Assembly (NCBI RefSeq): GCF_002078875.1
Contig: NC_034412.1
Location: 82,911,575-82,975,574, forward strand
Origin: Numida meleagris
Lineage: Eukaryota; Chordata; Aves; Galliformes; Numididae
DNA: 64,000 nt
Direction of reading: 5' to 3'
Part shown: positions 28,080 through 39,012 of the stretch, one piece after another
Position numbering within the stretch: position 1 is the first letter of the stretch
How the letters are laid out: the number at the start of each line of letters is the position of its first letter
Program-made: the position numbers and the translations under genes
The notes under the pieces: generated by a model
What the model saw: only the letters and a program-made list of their open reading frames with translations
Databases searched by the model: none
What the model was told of the DNA's origin: nothing

Positions 28080-30895
28080 TGGACAACCCATATATTAAGT
28101 GCATCTCCTTCCTGCATTTTTTGTCTATATCTTTGCAAAAGCAAGATACAGATTGTCATTGGCAGGTACCTCAGGCTTAAGATAATCGGACAGCGATCTT
28201 TTCCTCTTTCAGGGATTTAGTTTTGAGTCACATTAGATTTTGAGTAGGTCTCAAAGGGCACAGAAGAAGACTGTGAGATTTAATATCAATCACCATTAAT
28301 CCAGTTTGCTTTACATTTGTGTCCAATTCACATGAGCTAGATGCATTTAAAATGGACTTGCCACTATAGAGAGCAATACCCTTTTATTACTTGGGCATCC
28401 AAAGCTAACCTTAGAATTTGTAGACTTCAGAGGGAGAAACTGGTTGAGAATTCTCCAGCCCCGGAGCCAGAAGAGGAATTCATATGAGCCTGTGCAGCTC
28501 CTGAATACCCAGAAGCTGATAGAGTGTCCTGTGTCCCAGTGCAGGACCCCCAGTGCTCATCATTTTGAATCCATGTGTGTGACGTCAGTCAGGTCTTGCT
28601 ACATTTGGGGCTCATATCCAATTTTAATCCTGTGTGTGAAATGGAAGTGATTATAGGGAGGCTCAGCCTGCTACCTTAGCCAAGAGATCTACGCACAGCA
28701 GTGACTGCGAAGCGCTTCTCACTGCACCTTAGTTTGTACACAATAGGAAACATCATTGCCAGATGATAGAGAAGAAACGTTCTCTTTGTTGCCAACAATA
28801 AATGTATGCAGAGAAGTAAATGTGTCATGAATAAAGTGTCCCTAAGGAAATCTTGGAAGACCCTACATGTGACTTTACGTTTAGTCCTAGCAGCAGTAGA
28901 GCTGTGTGAGTGAGTGCTCTGCCCAGGCTAACTAGTTTGTTAAGAATTATCACAGCTGTCTTTTCTTGCTAGTTAGTATCTGAGCATAATGAGACAATTT
29001 AGACTACCCTGCCAGAAACCCAGATTTTTGAAAACCAAAGCAATGGTATCAATTATGATCACAAATCACCCTCTCACACACCCAAAACTTGAGGTAGTGC
29101 CTGCAGGTCACAGAATAAATTGAATAAGAGCTCAGAATATAGCACTACTTTCACAGCATAAACTGGATCCTGTACACATTTTAGAACATGATGCTCTTAA
29201 TTTTTGGTAGACTGTTGTACCAGAGGAAAGTCTGAGCCCAGTGTGCACAATCTGATAGTAGCTCTCTGTCTATTGCCTTGCAGATGCTTGTGTACAAAAA
29301 TATATGTAAAAAGCCCATGTAAGAAAAAAAGTCAATGAAGCAATTGCAGATTCAATTTCTGCAGTTGGAAAAAAAGTAATTCCTCATTTTGGAGCTCTTC
29401 ATTCTCCCTGCTGCTTTATGTTATCTCTGTTTTAACTGCTGTTAATGAAAGGCTCATCAGATGATAGCGCCAATACATAATAATATTTAAATGCTGAATT
29501 CGTCCCTTAGTCCTCGTGGCAACTCCCTTTCAGCTATTTTTCCTGCATGCTTGGAATCTCCATTGATCTGAATGAGAGTGAATGTGCATGGGAGAGTGGG
29601 ACAAACTTTGATCAGCTGTGCATCCCAGAGAAAGAAGTTTGCTTCATGTCTTCCATGTTTGTAAAAGCACAGAAGAAAACCTCGCCAGCTGAAAACCTAC
29701 TAAAATTCAATAAGGGACTGTTGCACAAAACAAGAGTCAAATTGTATTATGCCTTTTTGCAGTGGCCGTTCTAACCCCTGCTAATTTGAGCAACTTGTTG
29801 CCCTACTCCTATTGGTAAAAAGCCAAACCTTCCCCTGCTCTTAAATGCAGTTTTGCTTTGAAAATGCCTCTGAAAATGACATGTGGGGCCCATGTTTATT
29901 CTTTGTCAGCTATTTCCTTATCAAATGTGCTCAGTTAACAGGGAAGGAACCTTTTCCTCCCATGTGTCAGCCTTGCAAATAGTGGAAGCTAGGGGCCAAC
30001 CCAGATTTTTTTTCACATGTAGGATGACCAAAAACGAAGGATTTTGCAAATACGAGTAAGCCCTCAGTTACATATGTGCAGTTCTGTTGTCTTCTGTGGC
30101 TTTGCATAAGGTTTAACTGACTGGAAATGATTCTGTGGTGATAAACAGGAGGGAATAGAAACCAGCTCATTGTTCTTTATGCTAGATCTGCTGTGCTAAC
30201 AGGAGCAAAAAGCAGTGAACAGTTATTTTAATTATTAAGTGAGCAGATAGAAAATGTATAAGAAGCAACTGTTTTTGAAGAGAGGGTTTGCTTCAGGAAG
30301 TTTACAGCTTCAACGTAATAGAGCAATCAAGCTGACAAGGAAAATAAAATGCTATTTTCTTGGATATGTCATTAATGTGATGGGAAGAGAATGTACGGTC
30401 CTCATAGCAAGAAGGGAGCAAAATTATTGAATTATTTTGCATGGAGCAGCAAGATGAAAGATTGTCTTTACAGCCCTCATTCCTGAGAAAGCCTTATTGT
30501 GGGGTGCAAGAGGTCAGAAGATCGCTATGTGTACATTTGCTGTACTGGAATGATAACCTGCTATGGGCATTTTATGATTTATTAATTCATCTTTGCAGCT
30601 TTGCCAATCAAGCATGAAAATCTGTGTAGTCTGGAAGACCAGAGTTGAAGTTTATCTGTTTTTGTTTGGTTTTAGTACTTAAGACGTCAAATAGTGAGCA
30701 AAAGTTTTCTCAGTCCAGAGTTTTGATCCTGCAGTTGCAGCGCAGACTGAACTGAGCCATATGAGGCATACTGTGTTACAAAGGGCAAAACAAACAAACA
30801 AAAAAGCCAAGGATGTACCTTCCAGCTATGTAAATACTGATCAACTGAATTTCTTGTCAGATGGAATCATTTGATTTTCATTTTTTTTCTTCCAG

Positions 30896-31019
30896 TTGTG
30901 TGTAATACTGGAGCCAATGCAGGAACTGATGTCAAGACATAAAACTTACAATCTAAGTCCTCGAGACTGCTTGAAGACGTGCTTGTTTCAAAAGTGGCAG
31001 AGAATGGTGGCCCCACCAG
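30896..31019 (+). CDS. LDB2: LDB2 coding exon: SSBP-binding conserved region
   Basis: LDB2 is a nuclear adaptor that binds LIM-homeodomain and LIM-only proteins, self-associates through its N-terminal half and recruits SSBP co-factors. This 124-nt exon encodes 41 residues plus the first base of a split Ala codon, from LCVILEPMQELMSRHK to LFQKWQRMVAPP. This near-invariant block follows the dimerisation domain and corresponds to the LDB/Chip conserved region that binds SSBP proteins in this family. The acceptor is a strong T-rich tract ending TTCCAG at 30895; the donor is CCAG|GTATGT at 31020. It starts in phase 0 and ends in phase 1. If the protein has the usual 373 residues, the first residue here is about 206. 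The frame is intact. LDB1 shares much of the block, so the paralogue call rests on the next two exons. Confidence 0.96.
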
Positions 31020-32119
31020 GTATGTTTGATTTCCAGTATTTTATTTCTTTCATAATTAAGAGAATATAAAAACACTGGGGAATTTTGCTGCAAATCTACT
31101 TGCAATGGAAAGTAATAACAATTAGCACTGCTCCAGTAGTAGTCTTGAAAATGATTCTGATTTTCCATGATTTCAGTTTGATGCGACATAATGTAAGGCA
31201 AGTTTTATGGACGTGCACATTCAAATGCATAGGATAAAATTTAGTACAAAAAAACATGTGGATAGAATGCAAAATGCCTACTGACTCCATTAGAATTCAT
31301 AGTTTGTGTAATTCAGCTTCCTGCTGTGAGTCTGAAAGTATAGCAACAATTCATAATTAATTGTCTTTGAGACTAATATAATGTGTTATTTACAGGCCTG
31401 GACCTAGTCTCCGTTCTCTTATGCCTCAAAAAAATAGTTCTCCCTTTTCTCAGATTATTAAAGCTCTGTGCATGGATGCCAAAGCCAAATTTTGAAAAGT
31501 ACAACTGCCACCTTTGTTCTACTCCAATTTAGGAGAAGTTATATAATTGTCCTGGTTTGGTCTAAGTTTGGAAGGTTCACAAAGAAACGGCATTCAGCAC
31601 TCTTTAACGTGTGGCTTGCGAGCGTCAGTTTTAAAGATTAAGCCCATATCAGAAGTAGAAGGGAATTACATGCTACTTGCTCATGTACTGTATCGATAGC
31701 CGCCAGTAGGGCAGAAAGCTGCCTTGTCCCTTTGCCTCTGTCTGGGGCAGCTGAGACTGTGACCTACATCAGAATAAGACCTGGATTTTTGGTTAACGAA
31801 ACTCTTTGCAAGCTACACAGGCCCTTTGAATTTCCTGATTGTTACCATGATACTTCCACTTGTTAAACACTTTCAAATGTCTTTATAGTTAACCTGGAAA
31901 AATAAACTTTGTCTATTACAAAAAATTGAAAGCAGAAACCACTGGCTTTGGTTCAAGTATTATTCTAAGGTTCATATTTAAATCTAGTTATTACTACTAC
32001 TACTATTACTACTAGTAGTAAAACTGTGAATTTAAAACAAGATAAAAAAAATATTTCAGTGCTTCTGAAATGCTTTACAGTATCTACCATTGGCTTTGCT
32101 TCTTACCCTTCTATTGCAG
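31020..32119 (+). other. LDB2: LDB2 intron of 1.1 kb, phase 1
   Basis: It starts GTATGT and ends TTGCAG, and splits an Ala codon (G|CA). Nothing else is coding in it. A TAC/TAT trinucleotide tract with a 16-bp perfect palindrome lies at 31988-32021, about 100 bases before the acceptor. The acceptor is a tandem NAG pair, described separately. Confidence 0.9.
31988..32021. repeat. (TAC)n tract ending in a 16-bp palindrome
   Basis: Imperfect TAC/TAT trinucleotide repeats run to 32005 and lead into TTACTACTAGTAGTAA at 32006-32021, which is a perfect palindrome. It lies about 100 nt upstream of the coding exon at 32120. It is probably ordinary microsatellite DNA, but a pre-mRNA hairpin here would be close to the branch-point region. 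Confidence 0.85.
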
Positions 32120-32271
32120 CAGAACCCACAAGACAACCGACAACCAAACGGAGAAAAAGGAAAAACTCTACCAGCAGCACTTCAAACAGCAGTGCTGGGA
32201 ACAATGCAAATAGTACCAACAGCAAGAAAAAGTCAGCTGCTGCAAACCTGAGTCTATCAAGTCAGGTACCT
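32120..32271 (+). CDS. LDB2: LDB2 coding exon: nuclear localisation signal and Ser/Asn-rich linker
   Basis: This 152-nt exon completes the split Ala codon and adds 50 residues, starting EPTRQPTTKRRKRKNS. The basic run KRRKRK at 32146-32163 is the nuclear localisation signal known in the LDB family. A low-complexity Ser/Thr/Asn linker follows, then a second basic patch (NSKKKSAAAN), ending LSLSSQVP. The STSSTSNSSAGNNANST linker is the LDB2 type; the LDB1 linker is Gly/Met-rich. The acceptor is TTGCAG at 32119 with a second CAG immediately after it; the donor is CCT|GTAAGT at 32272, in phase 0. A second possible donor, CAG|GTACCT, lies 6 nt upstream. Reading through the donor adds 25 non-conserved codons before a stop at 32347-32349, which gives an unspliced open frame that is not the normal product. 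Confidence 0.97.
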
Positions 32272-34324
32272 GTAAGTCTCACTTTCCTTTTAGGCCTGAA
32301 TCGCTTACAGTGCTTTAATTCTTTCCTTGTAAAGAAGGTGCATTCTTGAGCAAAACTGTAACAGGCAAAAAGCAACCTTGCATAGTATGCCATGGAAGCT
32401 GGAGAATTAGTGGGGAGGTGTGAAGAAGCCATTCTGCAATGCAGCTTTAATGACCGGCCCTCACACATGGCTATCCTGAGGAGCAGATATGAGTTTTCAG
32501 GGCTGGGGCCAACTCATCAGTAGGAGTTTTTCCAGTGGTGGTGGGACTCAACTGGGCCTTGTGTTTTCAGTTGTAGTGTGAGCACTGAGAGAATCTTGCA
32601 GATGCCCACGCACTCGCTGCTAAGTGAGCACGAGCCCCTGTGCAGCAGGGTTACCATATCTGAGCAGATTGCTCATCTCTCTACATTAGTACCTCATCTC
32701 TAATTGGTGCTGGGTTCAGTTGCTTAAGTAGAACAAGTTATGAGTAAATTTGCCTGCAGACGTATATCAAACCACTCCGTTTGCAGAAGGTAGATCCCTT
32801 CAAATGTGGGTCTCAGTTTATTCACCCTGCTAGCTGTAACTGTTGGCAACCTAATTATGTAGGGAAACACCAAGTAATTTCTTGTCATTTTAACAATGTC
32901 ACATTTATTGCCTTAGTCACGATATAGGGGTAATCTGACCCTGAATTGTGACAAAATGTGCCTTAATCAATAAGGAGATAGCTCATGCATTTTAAAGCTA
33001 GGGAGATTAATTTGGTAGTATAGAAACTATAAAGTGGTATCTTGGGGACAACATGCAGTGATTTTTATTGGATCTGTGATCACCAGATAGGAAAGAGCTA
33101 GGTCTCTTCTGAAGCTTGACAAAGAATACAGGCCTTTTGTCAGCATGAAGCAGGCACTTCCTAGAAAACTTGAATACCCAGATGAAAAAGAGGAGTAGAC
33201 TAACACTAGTGAAATGAAATGAAGATTTTTCTTTAGCAACCAATTCAGCAATCCACTAGCTTTCAACAGCTTTGAGCTTCAGTACATTAAGCTCATATTT
33301 TTCCTTGTTGTATTAAAATTTTCATGTGGCTGCTATGCCTAGAGTCAGATCTTTTCCCTCATATAGGCAACTCTGGGCATTTCTGGCATCACAAAGCAGT
33401 CAGAATGCCAGCTACCTGATCCCCTCGTGGCACAGATCACTCTGCCTCACTGATTGTGCCTGCCAGAAATCCCCTTGGATTAATGATCAACTAAATTTAC
33501 AAAAAAACAGCAATTAGGTGTAAAACTGAGCAACCTGCTGGTTCCCTGCTGTCTCCAAGTTTGAAAGTCAGGAAGGTCACTTTGTCTTAGCTACTCTCTG
33601 CCCTGAGCTCTGTTCAGCACGAGCAGAGTCTGACCCCCTGCTTCTCTGAGGCCCGCTCTCTCAGGAGAGATGTTGACTTTTGTTGGCCTCAGTGGCAGCC
33701 ATGTGTACTCATACATTTGAGTGTAATTGGGCCCTCTGATAGCTGTCACTCCCACTCAAGCTGATTCAGGTATTCAGAGGCTACTCCTGACAGGTGTAGT
33801 AGTCAAGGCTACTCTTCCTGATGGGGATGCTAATTGAGCATCTGAGGCATCATGGTGAAGTTTATCTTGGTATGAGTGATGGATTTTCAGTCTTCACTGA
33901 CTTTTAGGAAGATGAGTAGATATTTTTTTTCAATACTGTTTGCTTCCTGTACCAGAATAGCAAGGTCGTCCAAACTCTTCTTTTATGTAGGATCAGGTTC
34001 TGTTTTTAGGACTCTGCTGCTCAGCACAGTGGAAAATACTTAGCTGTTTGATTTGACATACCAACAGTTCTTCCCATCTTCCCCAAGGCAAAGATAGGAA
34101 ACCAGATGGAAATGATTTTTGGGCAACTTTGTAGGATAGACAGAACTCAAAATAATTTTATTGGTAAGATATTTTGGTGTAAAACTATTCAACACTTTTC
34201 AGTTAGATAGGGAGATGTTACTGTGTTTCTTAAATTATGCATTCTTTGAAGTGGGCCTTCTTCTAGCAGACATGCTACTGCTTTCTGAAGTTAGCAGCAG
34301 ACTGCAGTAACTTGCTTTCTATTT

Positions 34325-34592
34325 CACAGAATCACAGAATGGCTTCTGTTGGAAGAAACCTTAAAAATCATCTAATTCCAACCCCTTACCATGGGCAGAG
34401 TTGCTACCCACCAGATCAGACTGCCCAGGGCCCCATCCACAGCCTGGCCTCGAACTCCTCCAGAGATGGGGCACCCTCAGCTTCTCTGGGCAGCCTGCTC
34501 TCGTGCCTCACCACCCTCTGAGTAAGGAATTCTTCCTAACATCTAACCTAAATCCCCTCCCTTTTAGTTTTCCCCTTGCCCAATCAGCATCA
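34325..34592 (-). mobile_element. CR1 LINE 3' fragment in the 9.2 kb LDB2 intron
   Basis: It starts CACAGAATCACAGAATGGC, the reverse complement of the CR1 terminus. ACCATGGGCAGAGTTGC, GGGGCACCCTCAGCTTCTC, TGGGCAGCCTGCTCTCGTG and CCTAACATCTAACCTAAAT then follow in normal CR1 order. It is antisense to LDB2 transcription. Confidence 0.93.
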
Positions 34593-36111
34593 TATGTCCC
34601 TCAACCTATCTTCATAAGAGAGATACTCTGTTTCTTTCTCTTAACTTTAGCTCAGTGAATCAATTAGTAGTGTTTGATTTTCCTTATATACAATTGAAGA
34701 TAAGTTATCCTGAAACATGAGAAAGTTTTCAAATTCTGAAATCATTCATTTTCCACATTAAAAGTGTTATTATTAGAGAAAAGGAATAAAATCATTGCTG
34801 CTTCTGTCCACACGGCTCACATGAACCTAGCTAGTTCCAGTTCCATTTTTCCCATCATCCTTTCTGAAGAACCCTAGGAATGGGCTCATATTCATACCAA
34901 ATCTGCATTAATATAAGATCATGTAGTCCAGATGTAAGATTTCTCTTTTTCTCCAGTGGTTTCTTTCCAGCTAGCAAAGATAGCCTTTCCACCATAGTGG
35001 AATCTAATTTCCTGTCCGTTTTATGCTTCTATGTTGTTTTCTCTTTGATAGTAAATTAATCCTGGTTAGAGAATGTTTCCTTGACCTCTACTCTATGTAA
35101 TGTTTCTTGATTTAGATCATTAGTAATTATTCAGTTTTGCTCCTACAGTAATGCTGTGCACACTCTATGAAATATTTGAACATACCATATCCCTCATCCA
35201 GTTTTCTCACTCACACCATTAGCTTCTGTTTCTGTAATGAGGTCTTCATGTCTGGAAAGGCACACTGTAAATTTTCAGGACAGTGACTTGAAAGCAACTA
35301 AAGTACTGTTGGCTGTGATGAAGTTTGAAACTTCAGACATTTCTCATTTTCTCCATAGCACCTTGCAGATTTTCAGATAAATACATGGTGCTAAGCAAAG
35401 TTTGATATGTAGCAGTATTTGTCTTATATAGCCACTTCTTCATTAACGAAAGGTTGTGCCATTCCCTCTACCTGTGTATTTTCTGATCTGTTCTTCAGGC
35501 AGTGACAGCACTGACAATACAAGTCCAAGCCCAGAAAGTGAAATCATTGCATTGTATTTCCATGTCTCGGTCAGTTTAGCATTGCACCTTGAAGTTCATC
35601 TGCTGAAACCTAATCAATCAGTATCATTTGTGCCTTTTTGTTGCCTTAAATTTATTAGCACTTTGACTGTGCTGATGTGTTCTGATACGTCTTTAATGAC
35701 ACAGTCTTCAAAATTATCTTAAGGGTCTCTGACAGTGGGTAGATATGCAACTTCCCTCTCATCAGTAATTTCAGCAGGGTCACTCTCATGCTGTCCTCAA
35801 ATCTCTAGCTGTTTTTTATACTTCCTCAGGTCTGCTAAATAAAATACAATGTTTTGCCCTTCTGACAGTCACTTGCACTCTGTTGTACTTAGTTTTCCTT
35901 ATAGTATGTCTTCTATGATTTTATTAGTTCCCATGCTACCGGTTGCAGACCTTCAGCATCTCCTCTTGTCAATAGGACTATTCCTCCCCAAGTCCCTTGT
36001 TTAACATTTTTCCTACATACTGGGAGCTTAATTCAGACAAATGTAGTTAGCCAGTGTGCTACGCGATTGCACTGCAGAACTCATGTATAGGTTGGCCTTT
36101 CAATTGTTTGG

Positions 36112-36156
36112 TGATTCTTTTGACTAGAATCCATGATTCTTTTTGACTTGAATCCA
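36112..36156. repeat. Tandem duplication of about 22 nt
   Basis: TGATTCTTTTGACTAGAATC and TGATTCTTTTTGACTTGAATC are consecutive, differing by one base change and one inserted T. Confidence 0.85.
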
Positions 36157-36741
36157 TAGATGCTGAGTCAATATGCTGCAGTGTGTTGGAAGCAGAACAA
36201 AATGCCACTGAAGTCCATCCAATAGCATAAATACTGAGATATTTCTTTCACCAAGAGTTTGCTTCTCTCAGGCTCCCGTTGGTGTGGGCTGAGTACTTCC
36301 AGTGTTTCCACAAATGCACAGCCTTTTGTTTAGGGTGCCAAGAAAGCTGACAAAACAGGGGCCCAGAAACTGTCCACTCATATGTCTTAGTCTCAGTAGA
36401 TTCCATTCATTAGAACTGTTCTCAGATTTGTTCCTGGTCTTGATCATATCTGATCTTTGGGAAAATGTTAACTCATTGTAACTGGGATTACCAATTTCCT
36501 CTTTCCTTCAAACAGAGAGCAAAGATAAGCAAGACTCCTCCTGCAAGGGTCATACAAAGCTTGTCTTTCTAATGTTATCTTTCCTATAATTTCAAAGAGA
36601 GCTAGTTATCTAATTTGGGTGAGTCGTTATTTATCATTTACACAGTACTGATTTCCTCTAATATTTGAAGCTAACTGCAGTGTTCCTCCATGTCTTTGCG
36701 CCAGTTTCTTGCCTCTTCACAGGCTGAGATCTGATTTCTTC

Positions 36742-36760
36742 TTTTTTTTTTTTTTTTTTT
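36742..36760. repeat. Poly-T tract
   Basis: Nineteen T residues in the 9.2 kb LDB2 intron. No acceptor-like AG with coding continuation follows. Confidence 0.9.
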
Positions 36761-38983
36761 GTATTCTTCTGTTTCAAATAAAACTGTCTTATAAGAGCAG
36801 GCCCTTGTATGCAGACCAGTGCCCTCTACACTGTGATCCGTGGATTACAGGTATAAGATGATCAGAAGTGGTCCATACAGCCATATAGCTTAAAAATCAC
36901 TTTCAGCTAAGTTTCATAAAAACAGTTCACATTGATCCATTTTAATCTATTTGAATTTGGAAATATGACAGCAGTCCACAACTCTTGCAAATTCTAGGAA
37001 CCATTGCTCTAGGATGCTATAGAACTAATAGGTGGATTTTGCTTTCATTTACTAATGAAGATCCTGTTGTGTGCAATACTGTAACCAAGAACCCAATGAA
37101 ATATCATTTGTGTTGGAAAGAATAAAGCATCACTACATGCCACTAAGTAAATCAAATGTTCTTTGTTACATCCAGAGCCTTAATTAGGGCCTCCTTGCAC
37201 TCTTTAAATGAGTTACATACCTCTATAATCTCTATTTCTCTTTGTAGTTCTTTGTAAGCTCCTCAGAAGGCCAAATCCTTAAAAATAAACCTGCTAATAT
37301 GAAAGAGAGCAATACAATCTCGTACGTGTTTCAGAAAAAGGGGGCAGGTTTAGGTGTTTTGTAATGGATGTTTTTCTACAGGAGCTGCAGTTCCAGGCCT
37401 AGAAGATTAGTGTCAGAAATTATACTATGTTTCAGAACAGTGCAATTCAGAATCTAAGATTTATCCTTAAGGAGATGAGAGTGAGCAAATTGGTTTCCAG
37501 TTGTTGCGCTTTAAGAAAAATGTACCAAACAAGACCAGAATGTCAAGCTAACAGAGAGGACTATGATGAGATGTGAAAGATAACCATTTTCCTCTAGAAA
37601 GTGTTTACTCTGAAACCTAATTAAAATGTCAGTTCTGTTTCTACAGATCATTTCAACACAAATGCCAGTCTGATGCTTTTATCTTGGAGGTAGTGACCAT
37701 TACTGCAAAGGGCAACAGTGGGGCTCTAAGTAATTAATATTTTTTGTGGCGAGGAGTTACAAAGTCAATTATTAAAATAATCACCAGTAACACTAAAAAA
37801 GTAAGGAGGAGATACCTTTCTTCTTTTGACTTAGCACTTTCAGGTGTGCTGGCTCCTAAAACTTGTGCAACTTTCAGTCCTTGGAGTGTGAGGCTTGTTT
37901 AAAACTTGTACTTGATAGTTTCAGTGTTTTTAGTTATCTCAGGCTTGTGAAGCACTGTTTGTGTACTTCTGAGAACTGTGACACCTGAGCTGGGTTACAT
38001 ATTAATGAAGCAAATTAACAGCAAAGCAAAATACAATAACAGAGCAAAGATAGCAGGCACTGACATGGAAAATTTTACATGGCTCACCATATTTTTTTTT
38101 TCCTCCATATATCAGTAAGACACTGATTAGACATAGGATGATCTTTAGAATCCCAAGTTAAAAAGTCTAATTATGTAACTGGGTATCGCGGAGCTAAACA
38201 TTGAGGCTAGGTATAAAAAAGTTGAAGCCTGAGAAACAATGGGTCTATTAAATAGAAGTGCTTGCATTTGAGTTGTGTCTGAAGTGATCTCTGTGTGTAG
38301 TTTATATGCATCAATTTAAGTTTGGATAGCAATTAGGGACATTGCAGGATGAAAGGCATGATATAAATAAAAGCTGCTTTGTGGTTATAATATAAAATAA
38401 TACTTTTCTATTGGATAATGTAAAACATCCACTGTGTTATTTACAGTGCTTCACTGAAATCATATTTTACTATCATGAGACATTCCTTGACCAAAAATGT
38501 TGTTTCTAATCACAGAGTAAACTAACAAGATTGAGTGACTACAGTCTAAATCTTTTTTAAACTAATCTAGTCAAATATGTGCTACCATAACTAGGCCATA
38601 GCAGTGTATGCTGCCATGCAAGAGACTAGGGTTTAATTCTTGGATTCTGCTTCTCACTCCATGAGCAGGAGCTAGGAGCACTCCAGAGCTGCAGCCTCAA
38701 CCCTGGGAGGGATGGAGCCTTGTGTCATTCAACAGCAGTGACCCCCACTGGCCAATTTAAGGAGAAGCATTGAGGGGCTCTAAAAGGAGTCACTTCCAGT
38801 CCTCCTCAGAGGTTGGTGGTCATTGCACGGGAATTAGTGAGTGGAGGTTCAATGGGGTACACTCGGTGGGGTCTTCAGCTTTTCAGTCTGAGGAGCAGAG
38901 TCCTCTCTGGGGAGGAACCAGCATGTGCGCTTCCTGAGAAAGTATTTTTGCCTGGCATAGTATAAGCAGCAGGATTGTCAAGA

Positions 38984-39012
38984 ATATACATATATAGATA
39001 TATATATATATA
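38984..39012. repeat. (TA)n microsatellite
   Basis: Interrupted TA dinucleotides (ATATACATATATAGATATATATATATATA type). Confidence 0.85.

Larger units (their letters stand above)
1..30895 (+). other. LDB2: Large LDB2 intron upstream of the first visible exon
   Basis: This is inferred to be one intron because the exon at 30896 is internal: it starts in phase 0 right after a polypyrimidine tract and CAG. No sequence coding for the preceding part of the LDB2 dimerisation domain was recognised upstream. The stretch holds a CR1 copy at 2318-2651, CR1 tails at 10207-10273 and 27985-28079, probable old palindromic repeats near 6.46, 25.3 and 26.9 kb, simple repeats (TTTC near 11.2 kb, poly-A near 24.7 and 26.7 kb), and hairpins at 9847-9871 and 21424-21445. 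The open frames of 60-159 codons here look like chance: they resemble no family I know, show no domain pattern and overlap each other on both strands. Elsewhere in the stretch I see nothing nameable. A small upstream exon could have been missed by eye. Confidence 0.75.

Noticed and set aside
1..30895. The preceding LDB2 exon in the large intron
   Set aside because: I looked for coding sequence of the adjacent dimerisation-domain segment (ending NFTLNYLR-like) before a GT and did not find it. It most likely lies outside the window.
32026..32349. 107-codon continuous frame starting in the intron before the NLS exon
   Set aside because: Only 32120-32271 is real coding sequence. The upstream 31 codons are intron ahead of a good acceptor, and the downstream 25 codons lie past a strong GTAAGT donor. 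Kept only as an intron-retention note.
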